64,000 nucleotides of DNA from the NCBI GenBank assembly GCA_015709675.1, contig CP054182.1:3327448-3391447 (forward strand). The letters are read 5' to 3'. Below, in pieces: positions 42,974-51,458 of the stretch. Source of the stretch: Ignavibacteriales bacterium (lineage in GTDB: Bacteria; Bacteroidota; Ignavibacteria; Ignavibacteriales; Ignavibacteriaceae). Both the position numbers and the translations under genes were made by a program. The notes beneath the pieces were generated by a model. That model had not been told where the DNA came from. It saw only the letters and a program-made list of their open reading frames with translations, and ran no database searches. Position 1 is the stretch's first letter. Each line of letters opens with the position of its first letter.

Positions 42974-43162
42974 AAAATCCCCGAGCCGCAGAGCGGCGAC
43001 ATATTAATAACAACCAACAATTCCCAAAATCCCCGAGCCGCAGGGCGGCGACATATTAATAACAACCAACAATTCCCAAAATCCCCGAGCCGCAGGGCGG
43101 CGACATATTAATAACAACAAATAATTACCAAAATCCCCGAGCCGCATCGCGGCGACATTTTA
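42974..43162. repeat. 52-bp tandem repeat with conserved hairpin, 3.6 copies
   Basis: AAAATCCCCGAGCCGC starts at 42974, 43026, 43078 and 43130: exact period 52. Each copy carries GCCGC-NNN-GCGGC; the three-base centre varies (AGA, AGG, AGG, ATC) while the stem is kept. The remainder of the 443-base gap between 42770 and 43214 shows a heptamer relic and no gene. Confidence 0.9.
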
Positions 43163-43213
43163 CTATTCTTTCAAAACATTCACTCAGTTTTCAGACCCTC
43201 AGGGCTGATCCCG

Positions 43214-43444
43214 CTACTTCTCCTTTTTGCCCAGCAGAACTGCCATTCGTTTTTCTCTCCGGTCTTTGTCAGCTTCTTGAATTGTTTTGAATTTATAAAT
43301 TCCGGGTTTGTAACCTGTCCTGAAATCTATCAGTTTTTCAGTAAAATCAAAGAATGCTCTCAGCCGGTCATAGTACTCCTGATCAGGATTCGAAACCCAG
43401 AGGTCACGGCGGGCTTCTTCAAAGGTTTTGAATTTTTTAATCAT
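43214..43444 (-). CDS. Small protein paired with a nucleotidyltransferase
   Basis: 76 residues, charged, without signal or membrane segment. It contains two copies of a short motif: IKKFKTFEEARRDLW near the N-terminus and IYKFKTIQEADKDRR near the C-terminus, separated by a helical stretch (YYDRLRAFFDFTEKLIDF). From memory, proteins of this build are found beside AbiEii-like or MNT-like nucleotidyltransferases. Its ATG shares one base with the stop of the nucleotidyltransferase gene (TAATG), so the pair is translationally coupled. Function unknown; an antitoxin-like or adaptor role is a guess. Confidence 0.7.
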   Translation of the reverse strand: MIKKFKTFEEARRDLWVSNPDQEYYDRLRAFFDFTEKLIDFRTGYKPGIYKFKTIQEADKDRREKRMAVLLGKKEK

Positions 43445-43911
43445 TACTTTTTGAATTTTTCCTTCAGCATTTCACTGATGAACAAGGAATCCTCCTGGTC
43501 AATTGGCCTATAGGTATTTTGCTTAAGTTTAAAAAGTGTTTCCAGAGAAGCAACTCTTATTGAATTTCCATCAACCAGAATATCCTCAAAAACTAAATCG
43601 TCAATTGAGAACATTTCCCCTAAATTACTAATAATATCGATAGTAATTTCCTCCTCTGAAATGAAACGCAATACCGAATACTCATTAAGTTCTGATACAG
43701 TTATTTCCTCAATAGACTGTTCATTGAAAACACTTTTGAGTGCCTCTCTTAACTTATGCAGGTTTTCATCCGTAGTCCGTACAAAAATATCCAGGTGTGT
43801 CGTTGTACGCTGGGAACCATGAAGAATAACGGCATATCCTCCCACAAGAACATATTCCACTCCCTTATCTTTGAGCGCCTTTAGAACCGCAAGAAACTTT
43901 GCATATCTCAT
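43444..43911 (-). CDS. MNT-type nucleotidyltransferase-like protein
   Basis: 155 residues. The nucleotidyltransferase fold is seen as VEYVLVGGYAVILHGSQRT (Gly24-Gly25) followed by THLDIFVRTT and a third acidic site EITIDIIS (D92). The usual D-x-D pair reads H39-L40-D41: the first aspartate is replaced by histidine. Start at 43911 (MRYAKFLAVLKAL) fits the family; an upstream GTG at 43935 would add eight residues. It follows accA by about 50 bases and is coupled to the 76-residue gene. Confidence 0.78.
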   Translation of the reverse strand: MRYAKFLAVLKALKDKGVEYVLVGGYAVILHGSQRTTTHLDIFVRTTDENLHKLREALKSVFNEQSIEEITVSELNEYSVLRFISEEEITIDIISNLGEMFSIDDLVFEDILVDGNSIRVASLETLFKLKQNTYRPIDQEDSLFISEMLKEKFKK

Positions 43912-43961
43912 TTTGTCAGCGGTCTTTTCAACCACTTAACAATACTTTGCGATGCCTAAGC

Positions 43962-44912
43962 CTACTCCTGATACGCCCCCATATTCGCGAATTTTTCGAT
44001 GCGGTTTTCAACCAGGCGGTCGGGTTTAATTTTAACGAGCTGGTTGAGTTCTTCAATCAGCGCTTTTTTCAGAAGAGACGCTGCTTCCTCGTGGTTTTTA
44101 TGAGCACCGCCGAGAGGTTCGGGAACGATGCGGTCAATTACTTTCTGCTCGATCAGATCTGGTGCAGTAAGTTTAAGAGCTTCAGCTGCCTGTTCCTTGA
44201 AATCCCAGCTTCTCCAGAGAATCGAGGAGCATGACTCCGGACTGATTACCGAGTACCAGCAGTTTTCAAGCATAAGGATTCTGTCTCCAACTCCGATACC
44301 GAGAGCACCTCCGCTGGCTCCTTCGCCAATGATGACAACAATGATCGGGACTTTTAGCCGCGCCATCTCAAAGAGGTTTCGAGCAATGGCTTCGGCCTGC
44401 CCCCGTTCTTCTGCTTCAAGCCCGGGGAAAGCGCCTGGGGTATCGAGCATTGTTATTACGGGCTTGTTAAATTTTTCAGCAAGTTTCATCAGCCGCAGAG
44501 CTTTACGGTAACCTTCCGGATTCGGCATACCAAAATTGCGGTAGAGATTTGACTTCGTGTCTCTTCCCTTCTGGTGCCCTATCATCATGACCTTATAATC
44601 GCCAAGCTGAGCAAATCCGCCGACGATTGCTTTGTCATCCTTAAAATACCGGTCACCGTGAAGCTCAACAAAATGCTCGGTCATCAGATAAATATAGTCC
44701 AGGGTATAAGGCCTTTCGGGGTGCCGGGCAAGCTGAACCCTCTGCCACCTTGTGAGTCCCTTATATATACTCTCCTTGAGTTCGTTGACTTTCTTCTCTA
44801 TCTGAAGAATCTCGCCTTCAATTTCAAGTGCATCCGACATTTTTTTCATTTCTGCCAGCTTTTCTTCCAATTCTACAATTGGCTTTTCAAATTCCAGGTA
44901 ATTTTTTGCCAT
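43962..44912 (-). CDS. accA: AccA, acetyl-CoA carboxylase carboxyltransferase alpha subunit
   Basis: 316 residues, standard length. Family blocks: [72 protein letters not shown], and [19 protein letters not shown] that contribute the carboxybiotin/malonyl-CoA site. With AccD (not in window) it transfers CO2 from biotin to acetyl-CoA. It lies 15 kb from accBC, immediately downstream of the fused glycosyltransferase gene. Confidence 0.97.
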   Translation of the reverse strand: MAKNYLEFEKPIVELEEKLAEMKKMSDALEIEGEILQIEKKVNELKESIYKGLTRWQRVQLARHPERPYTLDYIYLMTEHFVELHGDRYFKDDKAIVGGFAQLGDYKVMMIGHQKGRDTKSNLYRNFGMPNPEGYRKALRLMKLAEKFNKPVITMLDTPGAFPGLEAEERGQAEAIARNLFEMARLKVPIIVVIIGEGASGGALGIGVGDRILMLENCWYSVISPESCSSILWRSWDFKEQAAEALKLTAPDLIEQKVIDRIVPEPLGGAHKNHEEAASLLKKALIEELNQLVKIKPDRLVENRIEKFANMGAYQE

Positions 44913-46883
44913 TTACTGCTGCTTTAGTGTTTTTAATACTGTTTTCCCAAGAATATCCAGATCAAGCCAGACATTCTGATTTTTTGCGTAATATAAATTC
45001 AGTTTTGCTTCATCCTCTCTTCCCTCAAGAAACCAAAGTCCCGTAATACCGGGTTTGCCGACATAAAGTCCGTCAAGATACTCAGATTCGGCCGGACCAA
45101 CAAAACTCTTTCTTCCCTTCAGGATTTCCGGCACCTGTATCAGCATCCGGTGAAGTTCTCCCTTTTTACTTCTGAGAAGCGCCAGTCCAAAAGTGAAGGG
45201 CAGAACCAGAAGAAAAATAATTGATGCAAAGGTATAATCAAAAACAAATTTAATTGCCTTATTAACCGGCAGAGAGATATTGTACGAAATCTCAATAAGC
45301 GGAACATCTTCCGTAAGGGTAACCGAGTGCTTGCCTACAAGGAAATCATTCTGACCTCCCGCAATCCGAAACTCGATATTACTGCCGCTATTTTCCGAAA
45401 TAATACTCATTATCCGGTTATATGATAAACCCGGGGGACAAAAGATAATTTCCGATATTCTATGTTCTTTAACGATTTTCGGGATATTGGAGATATGCCC
45501 AATTACCGGTGTACCCTGAATTTTCTCCCCCGTTTCGCTCAGCAGCGGAGTTGCCACGCCAACCAGAGTATGATAAAGCGGAAATTTCCCCGACAGACGG
45601 TTAACCAGTTTTTCTGCTTCCGGCTTTTCACCGATGATCAGGGTTCTGATACGGGGTCTGAGAGTTTCGTTGCCGAATCCGGCAAAAAGTTTGATCGCCG
45701 CCCTCCAGAATATCAGAAGGAAGAATATATAAACGTATGCCTGGATGAGCACACCGCGGCTGTATGCAAAATCCTTAAAGAAAAAGGTTGTTGCGGAAAG
45801 GAAGACAAAACTAAAAACCGTGGCTGCCAGAACGGGAAGCACAGAAATTCTATCCCGCCGGTAAACACGCATGACTGACGAGGTGAGCAGATGAATAATA
45901 ACCGGAATCGTATATACCACGGGAAGGGCGAAATCGGGGAATTCCCTGAACCGTTCGGATAAAATATACGTATGCTCAGCCAGATAAAGCGAGAGATTAT
46001 AAAATACCGTATCAAGAATTACTGAAAGTATAATGGTTTTTCTCGCGGCAGCATAAGCCATGCTCTCCCTGAGACCTATTGCAAATCTGAGCATCAGTTT
46101 TACCAGGAAAGAACCTGAAAGATTCTTTTTTACGAAGAGATGCATTGCATTATAAAAATGCCTTGTTTCATCTATACTGCTGCGCTTGGTACTTTCTCCC
46201 TTATAGTGGATAATCTGTGTTGAGTGAACATAGTGAACCTTATAACCGGCTTTCTGAACCCTGAGGCACCAGTCAAGGTCTTCGCCATACATAAAATAAC
46301 TTTCATCAAGCCCCCCCATTTTTTCATACACTTCCCTTTTCACCATCATGAATGAACCGGAAATAGCATCTACTTCATAAGATTTATTTTCATCCAGAAA
46401 AGTGAGGTTATAACGGGCAAAAAGAGGACTATGCGGGAACAATGCACTGAGACCAGTGATACGGCAGAAAGATACCCAGGGGCTGGGGAAACTTCTCCGG
46501 CAGGCAAGCTGAAGGGTTCCGTCGGGATTAAGAATTTTGCATCCTGCCATCCCTATTGAGGTATCCTGTTCCATATACTGCATCAGTACGCGGAATGTGT
46601 CTTCCCTGACCAGTGTGTCAGGGTTAAGCAGGAGAAGATATTTTCCGGTTGCTGCTTTCAGACCGATATTATTTGCTTTGCTGAATCCGGCATTAACCCG
46701 GTTTTCAATTAGCATTACCCGGGGATGATTTTGTTTTATATACTCCTGGCTGCCGTCAGCGGATGCATTATCAACCACAATAATTTCCGCCTCGATTCCC
46801 TCTATCGCCTTATATAGAGTATCGAACAGATTAGCGAGGAATTCCCTCACATTATAATTAACAATAATGATTGATAACTGCAA
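44913..46883 (-). CDS. GT2 glycosyltransferase fused to a membrane region and a reduced PHPT-like sugar transferase domain
   Basis: 656 residues in three parts. 1-250: GT2 of the rhamnosyltransferase type (SIIIVNYNVREFLANL, VVDNASADGSQEY, LLLNPDTLV, SGSFMMVKREVYEKMGGLDE, YGEDLDWCLR). About 290-400: several membrane helices. About 410-510: a Rossmann-like nucleotide-binding segment (RTLIIGEKPEAEKLVNRLSG). About 535-656: end of a bacterial sugar-transferase domain (FDYTFASIIFLLVLPFTFG, VGPAESE, GKPGITGLWFLEG). The last domain lacks the catalytic KFRSM stretch and has GPAES for GPRPE, so it may not be active. TTG start; no ATG fits. Probably makes part of the surface polysaccharide. Confidence 0.8.
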   Translation of the reverse strand: MQLSIIIVNYNVREFLANLFDTLYKAIEGIEAEIIVVDNASADGSQEYIKQNHPRVMLIENRVNAGFSKANNIGLKAATGKYLLLLNPDTLVREDTFRVLMQYMEQDTSIGMAGCKILNPDGTLQLACRRSFPSPWVSFCRITGLSALFPHSPLFARYNLTFLDENKSYEVDAISGSFMMVKREVYEKMGGLDESYFMYGEDLDWCLRVQKAGYKVHYVHSTQIIHYKGESTKRSSIDETRHFYNAMHLFVKKNLSGSFLVKLMLRFAIGLRESMAYAAARKTIILSVILDTVFYNLSLYLAEHTYILSERFREFPDFALPVVYTIPVIIHLLTSSVMRVYRRDRISVLPVLAATVFSFVFLSATTFFFKDFAYSRGVLIQAYVYIFFLLIFWRAAIKLFAGFGNETLRPRIRTLIIGEKPEAEKLVNRLSGKFPLYHTLVGVATPLLSETGEKIQGTPVIGHISNIPKIVKEHRISEIIFCPPGLSYNRIMSIISENSGSNIEFRIAGGQNDFLVGKHSVTLTEDVPLIEISYNISLPVNKAIKFVFDYTFASIIFLLVLPFTFGLALLRSKKGELHRMLIQVPEILKGRKSFVGPAESEYLDGLYVGKPGITGLWFLEGREDEAKLNLYYAKNQNVWLDLDILGKTVLKTLKQQ

Positions 46884-46928
46884 TAGTGTTACGGTGATTC
46901 TTTGAGAACAGTTTGCTCAGTTAAATAA

Positions 46929-47654
46929 TTACTGTATTCTGCCAAAAATGCTCATGATTCTGAGCTTCCAGACCAGTGTAACAGCTTCGCGCACTATCTT
47001 TTTCGACATTTTGCTCTTGCCCATGTAGCGGTCAACAAAGATAATCGGAATCTCCTTTATGCGGAATCCTTTTTTCCATGTCTTAAAGTTCAGTTCAATC
47101 TGGAATGCATATCCGTTTGATGTAATCTTATCCAGATTTATGGATTCCAGAACTTCGCGCCGGAAACATTTATATCCGCCGGTTGAATCATGAACCGGCA
47201 TTCCTGTTATAAACCGGGTGTACTGATTCGCAAACCAGCTAAGAAGAAGGCGCTGCATGGGCCAGTTAATCACATTAACGCCTGTAAGATACCGGCTGCC
47301 AAGAACCAGATCTGCATTTTCGATTTCACGAAGAAAAACAGGGAGCTCTTTGGGATCGTGTGAAAAGTCAGCATCCATTTCAAAAATAAAGTCATATCCG
47401 TTTTTTATGGCATAGCGAAAACCGTCAGTGTAGGCAGTGCCCAGCCCCATCTTTTTCGGCCGGCTGAGAAGGTGAATCCTTTCATCTTTTTCAGAGAGCT
47501 CTTTGATATATCCGCCCGTTCCGTCAGGGGAATTGTCATCAACCACAAGAATATGAACATTACTGTCAGTATACTGATATACAGCAGGAATGAGGCGGGT
47601 TATATTTTCCATCTCATTATATGTCGGGATGATGATAAGTGCTTTACCTGGCAT
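46929..47654 (-). CDS. Polyprenol-phosphate mannosyltransferase (DPM1-like GT2)
   Basis: 241 residues of the short, soluble Dpm1 type. Visible are PTYNEMENITRLIPAV, VVDDNSPDGTGGYIKEL, FEMDADFSHDPKELP (DxD), LGSRYLTGVNVINWP and YKCFRREVLESI. Such enzymes load mannose (or another hexose) from a GDP-sugar onto a polyprenyl phosphate for periplasmic transferases. It lies between the fused GT and the WcaJ-type gene. Confidence 0.92.
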   Translation of the reverse strand: MPGKALIIIPTYNEMENITRLIPAVYQYTDSNVHILVVDDNSPDGTGGYIKELSEKDERIHLLSRPKKMGLGTAYTDGFRYAIKNGYDFIFEMDADFSHDPKELPVFLREIENADLVLGSRYLTGVNVINWPMQRLLLSWFANQYTRFITGMPVHDSTGGYKCFRREVLESINLDKITSNGYAFQIELNFKTWKKGFRIKEIPIIFVDRYMGKSKMSKKIVREAVTLVWKLRIMSIFGRIQ

Positions 47655-47671
47655 ATGTTAACTCCTGCTTA

Positions 47672-49078
47672 TTATTCAAAATGCCCTTTACCAAAGGACA
47701 CTACAAAAACGGTACGTAAAAGAATTTTAAAATCCATCCTCAGGGACATATTTTCGATATAAAATAAATCGTATCTGATTTTTCCTTTAACATCATCAAG
47801 GGTTTCATCATACTTATGACGCACCTGAGCCCATCCGGTTATACCCGGACGTACCCTCAGGCGCCTTTTATAATAGGGGATTTCCTGTGAGAGAAGTTCC
47901 ACAAAATAAGGACGTTCCGGTCTCGGTCCAATCAGACTCATTTCTCCTTTGAGAACGTTAAATACCTGCGGAATCTCGTCTATACGTACTTTTCTAATAA
48001 ATCTGCCAACACGGGTAACCCTCGGATCATCTTTTGTTGACCAGACAGGTCCCGTTTTGGCTTCCGCGTCTGTATACATGGACCTGAACTTTACAATCTT
48101 AAAAAGTCTCCCTTTCAGTCCTACTCTTTCCTGTGTAAAAAATACCGGCCCTCTGCTGTCAAGTTTAATGGCTATTGCCGTTAGTATGATAACTGGGAGA
48201 GATAGGATAAGCATAATCATTGAAAAAACGATATCCATGAGCCGCTTGGTATTTTTTTCCCAGTCTTTCATCGGCTCAGGATTAATATCAATCAGCGGAA
48301 TGCCATAAAGCTGCGAGGTTCTTGCCTGACCGCTCAGAATTTCATACATCTCAGGTACCATCTTCATCCCCACATCATGAGTCTCGCATCTGCCAATGAT
48401 ATCAACAATGACGGAATCATGATGCTGCTCAAGAGCAATTACCACTTCTTCGATACGATTTTCTTTTATGATCCTTTCGATATCATGAATTCCGCCCAGT
48501 ACCGGTACTCCTTCAAGTGAATCCCCCGGGCCCTGATTCTCTATATCAATAAATCCGGCAATGCGTACACCTAAAGCCGGATGAGCATTGATATCCTTAA
48601 AAACATCCACCGCTTTTTGTGTGCTACCGACGATGATGCCTTTTTTAGTACCGACTCCCCTTATCAGAAGATTTCTCTGCATACTGCGGACAAACAGCCT
48701 GCCTGCACCTACAAACGCAAGCAGGAATCCCCAGTAGTAAAAAATGATCACTCTTGATGTGGATTCAACTCCATGCGAATAGTCATCAAAGAAAATCAAA
48801 AAGAAAAGGATGAATATGCCAACAAAGGTAACCTTAAACAGCTCGGATAACTCATCGAAACGGGAAGGGGCAAACACATGTTTATACATCCCGACAAAGT
48901 TAAAAATAAACAGCCAGTAGCCGTTTACAATCAGCATGGGAAGAAGGAAATCAGGCTGAAGAATAAGATCAAACCATCCGGTGGTGACTCTGAAATAGAA
49001 GAAGAATATATATCCCAGCATCAGAGATATAAAATCGGCGGCAAATACCGTAAGCCGGAGTACTTTTTTACCGTCCAT
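47672..49078 (-). CDS. WcaJ/WbaP-type undecaprenyl-phosphate sugar phosphotransferase (PHPT)
   Basis: 468 residues with the full polyisoprenyl-phosphate hexose-1-phosphate transferase layout: N-terminal four to five helices, a Rossmann-like CoA-binding segment (GIIVGSTQKAVDVFKDINAHP) and the C-terminal PglC-like catalytic domain with KRLMDIVFSMIMLILSLP, FFTQERVGLKGRLFKIVKFRS, DELPQ-type stretch IDEIPQVFNVLKGEMSLIG, then GPRPERP and PGITGWAQ. It starts the polysaccharide on the lipid carrier. Shares a base with the GT4 gene stop (TAATG). Confidence 0.95.
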   Translation of the reverse strand: MDGKKVLRLTVFAADFISLMLGYIFFFYFRVTTGWFDLILQPDFLLPMLIVNGYWLFIFNFVGMYKHVFAPSRFDELSELFKVTFVGIFILFFLIFFDDYSHGVESTSRVIIFYYWGFLLAFVGAGRLFVRSMQRNLLIRGVGTKKGIIVGSTQKAVDVFKDINAHPALGVRIAGFIDIENQGPGDSLEGVPVLGGIHDIERIIKENRIEEVVIALEQHHDSVIVDIIGRCETHDVGMKMVPEMYEILSGQARTSQLYGIPLIDINPEPMKDWEKNTKRLMDIVFSMIMLILSLPVIILTAIAIKLDSRGPVFFTQERVGLKGRLFKIVKFRSMYTDAEAKTGPVWSTKDDPRVTRVGRFIRKVRIDEIPQVFNVLKGEMSLIGPRPERPYFVELLSQEIPYYKRRLRVRPGITGWAQVRHKYDETLDDVKGKIRYDLFYIENMSLRMDFKILLRTVFVVSFGKGHFE

Positions 49079-50307
49079 TAGATTGCCTGCTCCCTTGCTC
49101 CCGAAAGTGATAATCGCTTTCGTGAAGAAAGCAATTCCAGTTCCTGTTCAAACCCGCTGAGGATTGTATCCCATGAAAGTTTCTCTCTTATTACCGCAGA
49201 TAACTGTTTCGATTCTCCGGCATATTTCTCTCTGTTCCGTAATACATCAACAACAAGTTTAGCGAACTCTTCAGGAGTATCCCCTGCCGGGATTCTGCTT
49301 TTAATCTCGGCGGGAAGCCCCGATACCGCCATTGAAGTTGAAACAACCGGAATACCAAGGGCAAGGGATTCGATAACTTTATTGAGGGTACCGGCTCCGA
49401 AGCGGATTGGTGCAATGTTTACCGCGCTTTTACAATATTCAGCGCGTATATCTTCAACAAATCCCGTTACAATCACACTTTGTGATGCGAGATCTTTAAC
49501 TGCCTGCGGAGGTTTCTGTCCGACTATATAAAACCTTGCATCAGGTATCTCTTTGAGTACCAGAGGAAAAATCTCCCTCACGAAATATACTGCTGCATCC
49601 GAATTTGCAAAGTATGGCATGTTACCGGTAAAAATAATCCGGTTCGGCTCATAGGGAATATCAATCGGGGAAAAAGTTTCAAGATTGACACCGTTCATCA
49701 GAAGACTTATTTTTTTTCCATCATATCTTCCGCTCAGATAATCACGGTCTTTTTCACTGCAGACGTATATCGCATCGAATGACCGGGCTTCTTTTTCATA
49801 AGATTCGATCCTTTTTGCCTCTTCACCGATTCCGAATTTCTTAACCGGATTTTTTTCTGCCATCAGGTAACGGCTGAGATACATTGAGACTGCGTCAGTA
49901 AAATCCTGAACCTTGACAGCCGAAGTTCCTGAAACATATTTCAGATATTGTGTTGTGCGGATCAGATGGAAATAAATTACATCATATGAGTTATCCCTGG
50001 TGATTTCTCTCAGTTTTTCTCCAAATGCCTCTGACTGATAGAAGAGAACCTGGAAGGGCAGCTTCGAAAATATACCCTTTCCAACACTCAGGACGGATTC
50101 CGCCAAAGTACGCCTGATTGCGAAGGCGGAGTGGGTAATCTTCTCAATTTCCCTGAAATCGCCGTGAAGCTGCGTTTCATTTTCGTAGAAAGTCAGCAGA
50201 GATACAGCGTGATTTTTAGAGAGATATTTGATAAGATTGAAAATTTTCAGTTTGTCTCCGCGGTACGGGGGATAAGGAATCCGCGGGGTAACAATAAGAA
50301 TCTTCAA
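49078..50307 (-). CDS. GT4 glycosyltransferase (EpsH1/PEP-CTERM sugar transferase-like)
   Basis: 409 residues, GT-B fold. N-terminal TPRIPYPPYRGDKLKIFNLI and AIRRTLAESVLSVGKGI match the TIGR03087-like sugar transferases; the C-terminal donor side has FTGNMPYFANSDAAVYFV, GFVEDIRAEYCKSAVNIAP, FGAGTLNKVIESLALGIP. The C-terminal 40 residues are basic. TTG start with no obvious ribosome-binding site; the true start may differ slightly. Divergent from the GT9 gene at 50382. Confidence 0.9.
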   Translation of the reverse strand: MKILIVTPRIPYPPYRGDKLKIFNLIKYLSKNHAVSLLTFYENETQLHGDFREIEKITHSAFAIRRTLAESVLSVGKGIFSKLPFQVLFYQSEAFGEKLREITRDNSYDVIYFHLIRTTQYLKYVSGTSAVKVQDFTDAVSMYLSRYLMAEKNPVKKFGIGEEAKRIESYEKEARSFDAIYVCSEKDRDYLSGRYDGKKISLLMNGVNLETFSPIDIPYEPNRIIFTGNMPYFANSDAAVYFVREIFPLVLKEIPDARFYIVGQKPPQAVKDLASQSVIVTGFVEDIRAEYCKSAVNIAPIRFGAGTLNKVIESLALGIPVVSTSMAVSGLPAEIKSRIPAGDTPEEFAKLVVDVLRNREKYAGESKQLSAVIREKLSWDTILSGFEQELELLSSRKRLSLSGAREQAI

Positions 50308-50381
50308 ATTTCAGAATTATTTTTAATAAATTGAGTAAAATAATAAATAAGATTTAGATTGACAGGCCAAAACCGCATCTT

Positions 50382-51458
50382 ATGAACAATTCGAGCGTTT
50401 ACGTTAAAACAGACTGCCTTAAATTCCGGGGGGATTTACCCTGCCTTCCGCATAAAAAATTCGGCTTTCACTGCCAGAATTGCCCGGAATATGTGCAAAC
50501 TAAGGGAAAAATCCTTATAATTAAGCTCGGGGCTATCGGTGATGTTATCAGAACCACCCCGCTTCTCCATAAAATTGCAGCAGAATACCCTGATTACGCT
50601 GTCCACTGGCTGACCTATTCTCCCGAAATCCTTGATAAAGACTCAGTTACGAGGATTTTCCCCGTAACGGTGGAGAATATCGAACTGATCAAAAACATCA
50701 AATACGACCTGCTTTTTAATCTGGATAAAGATCCCATAGCCATTGCACTGGCTAATCAGGTGCAGGCGAAGAAAAAGCATGGATTTACCATTGATGAATT
50801 CGGACACGCCACCTATTTCCCTTCTGAGGCCTCAAAGCATAAATGGCTTACAGGGCTTTTTGATGACCTGAATAAAGAGAACACAAAGCACTATGTGCAG
50901 GAGATTTTCGAAATCTGCGGATTTGAATTCGGCGGAGAAGAGTACATCCTTAAAGTGGAAGAGCCCTTTGCCGAATACGTACCGGAACCCGGTAAAAAAG
51001 TTGTCGGGCTTAATACCGGATGCGGCGGAAGATGGACATCCCGCCTCTGGGCTGAAGACTATTGGGTTACAACTGCAAAATCTCTTCTTGAGAAAGGATA
51101 CGATGTTATCCTGCTCGGCGGAGAACAGGAACACGAAAAGAATCTCCGTTTGCAAAAAGCGAGCGGAGCAAAATACTTCGGCTACTTCCCCCTTAAAAAA
51201 TTCATTGCACTGGTTGACCGCTGTGACCTGGTAATTACTGCGGTAACCATGGGAATGCATATCGCGATAGGTCTGGGTAAAAAACTTGTTCTGTTTAACA
51301 ATATTTTTAACAAGAATGAGTTTTATCTTTATGATAAGGGAGTAATCCTGGAACCGGATTATGACTGCCCATGCTATTTTGCTGCAACCTGCCCGAATGA
51401 CTGTATGCAGTATCTCTACCCGGAAACTGTGATAGAAGAGACGGGGAAACTTCTTTGA
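50382..51458 (+). CDS. GT9 (heptosyltransferase-like) glycosyltransferase with cysteine-rich ends
   Basis: 358 residues. GT9 core: ILIIKLGAIGDVIRTTPLL near residue 44 on and the donor side GLNTGCGGRWTSRLWAEDY, DVILLGGEQEHEKNL, DLVITAVTMGMHIAIGLGKK. Four cysteines lie at the N-terminus (12, 21, 31, 34) and four near the C-terminus (329, 331, 337, 341; DCPCYFAATCPNDCMQYLYP). A CxPCY...CP...CM-type end is known in many GT9 proteins; the N-terminal set may bind with it a metal. It overlaps the TylF-like gene by four bases. Confidence 0.88.
   Translation: MNNSSVYVKTDCLKFRGDLPCLPHKKFGFHCQNCPEYVQTKGKILIIKLGAIGDVIRTTPLLHKIAAEYPDYAVHWLTYSPEILDKDSVTRIFPVTVENIELIKNIKYDLLFNLDKDPIAIALANQVQAKKKHGFTIDEFGHATYFPSEASKHKWLTGLFDDLNKENTKHYVQEIFEICGFEFGGEEYILKVEEPFAEYVPEPGKKVVGLNTGCGGRWTSRLWAEDYWVTTAKSLLEKGYDVILLGGEQEHEKNLRLQKASGAKYFGYFPLKKFIALVDRCDLVITAVTMGMHIAIGLGKKLVLFNNIFNKNEFYLYDKGVILEPDYDCPCYFAATCPNDCMQYLYPETVIEETGKLL

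Noticed and set aside
42974-43162. CRISPR array
   Set aside because: The period is 52 with nearly identical whole units; there are no unique spacers and no cas genes.
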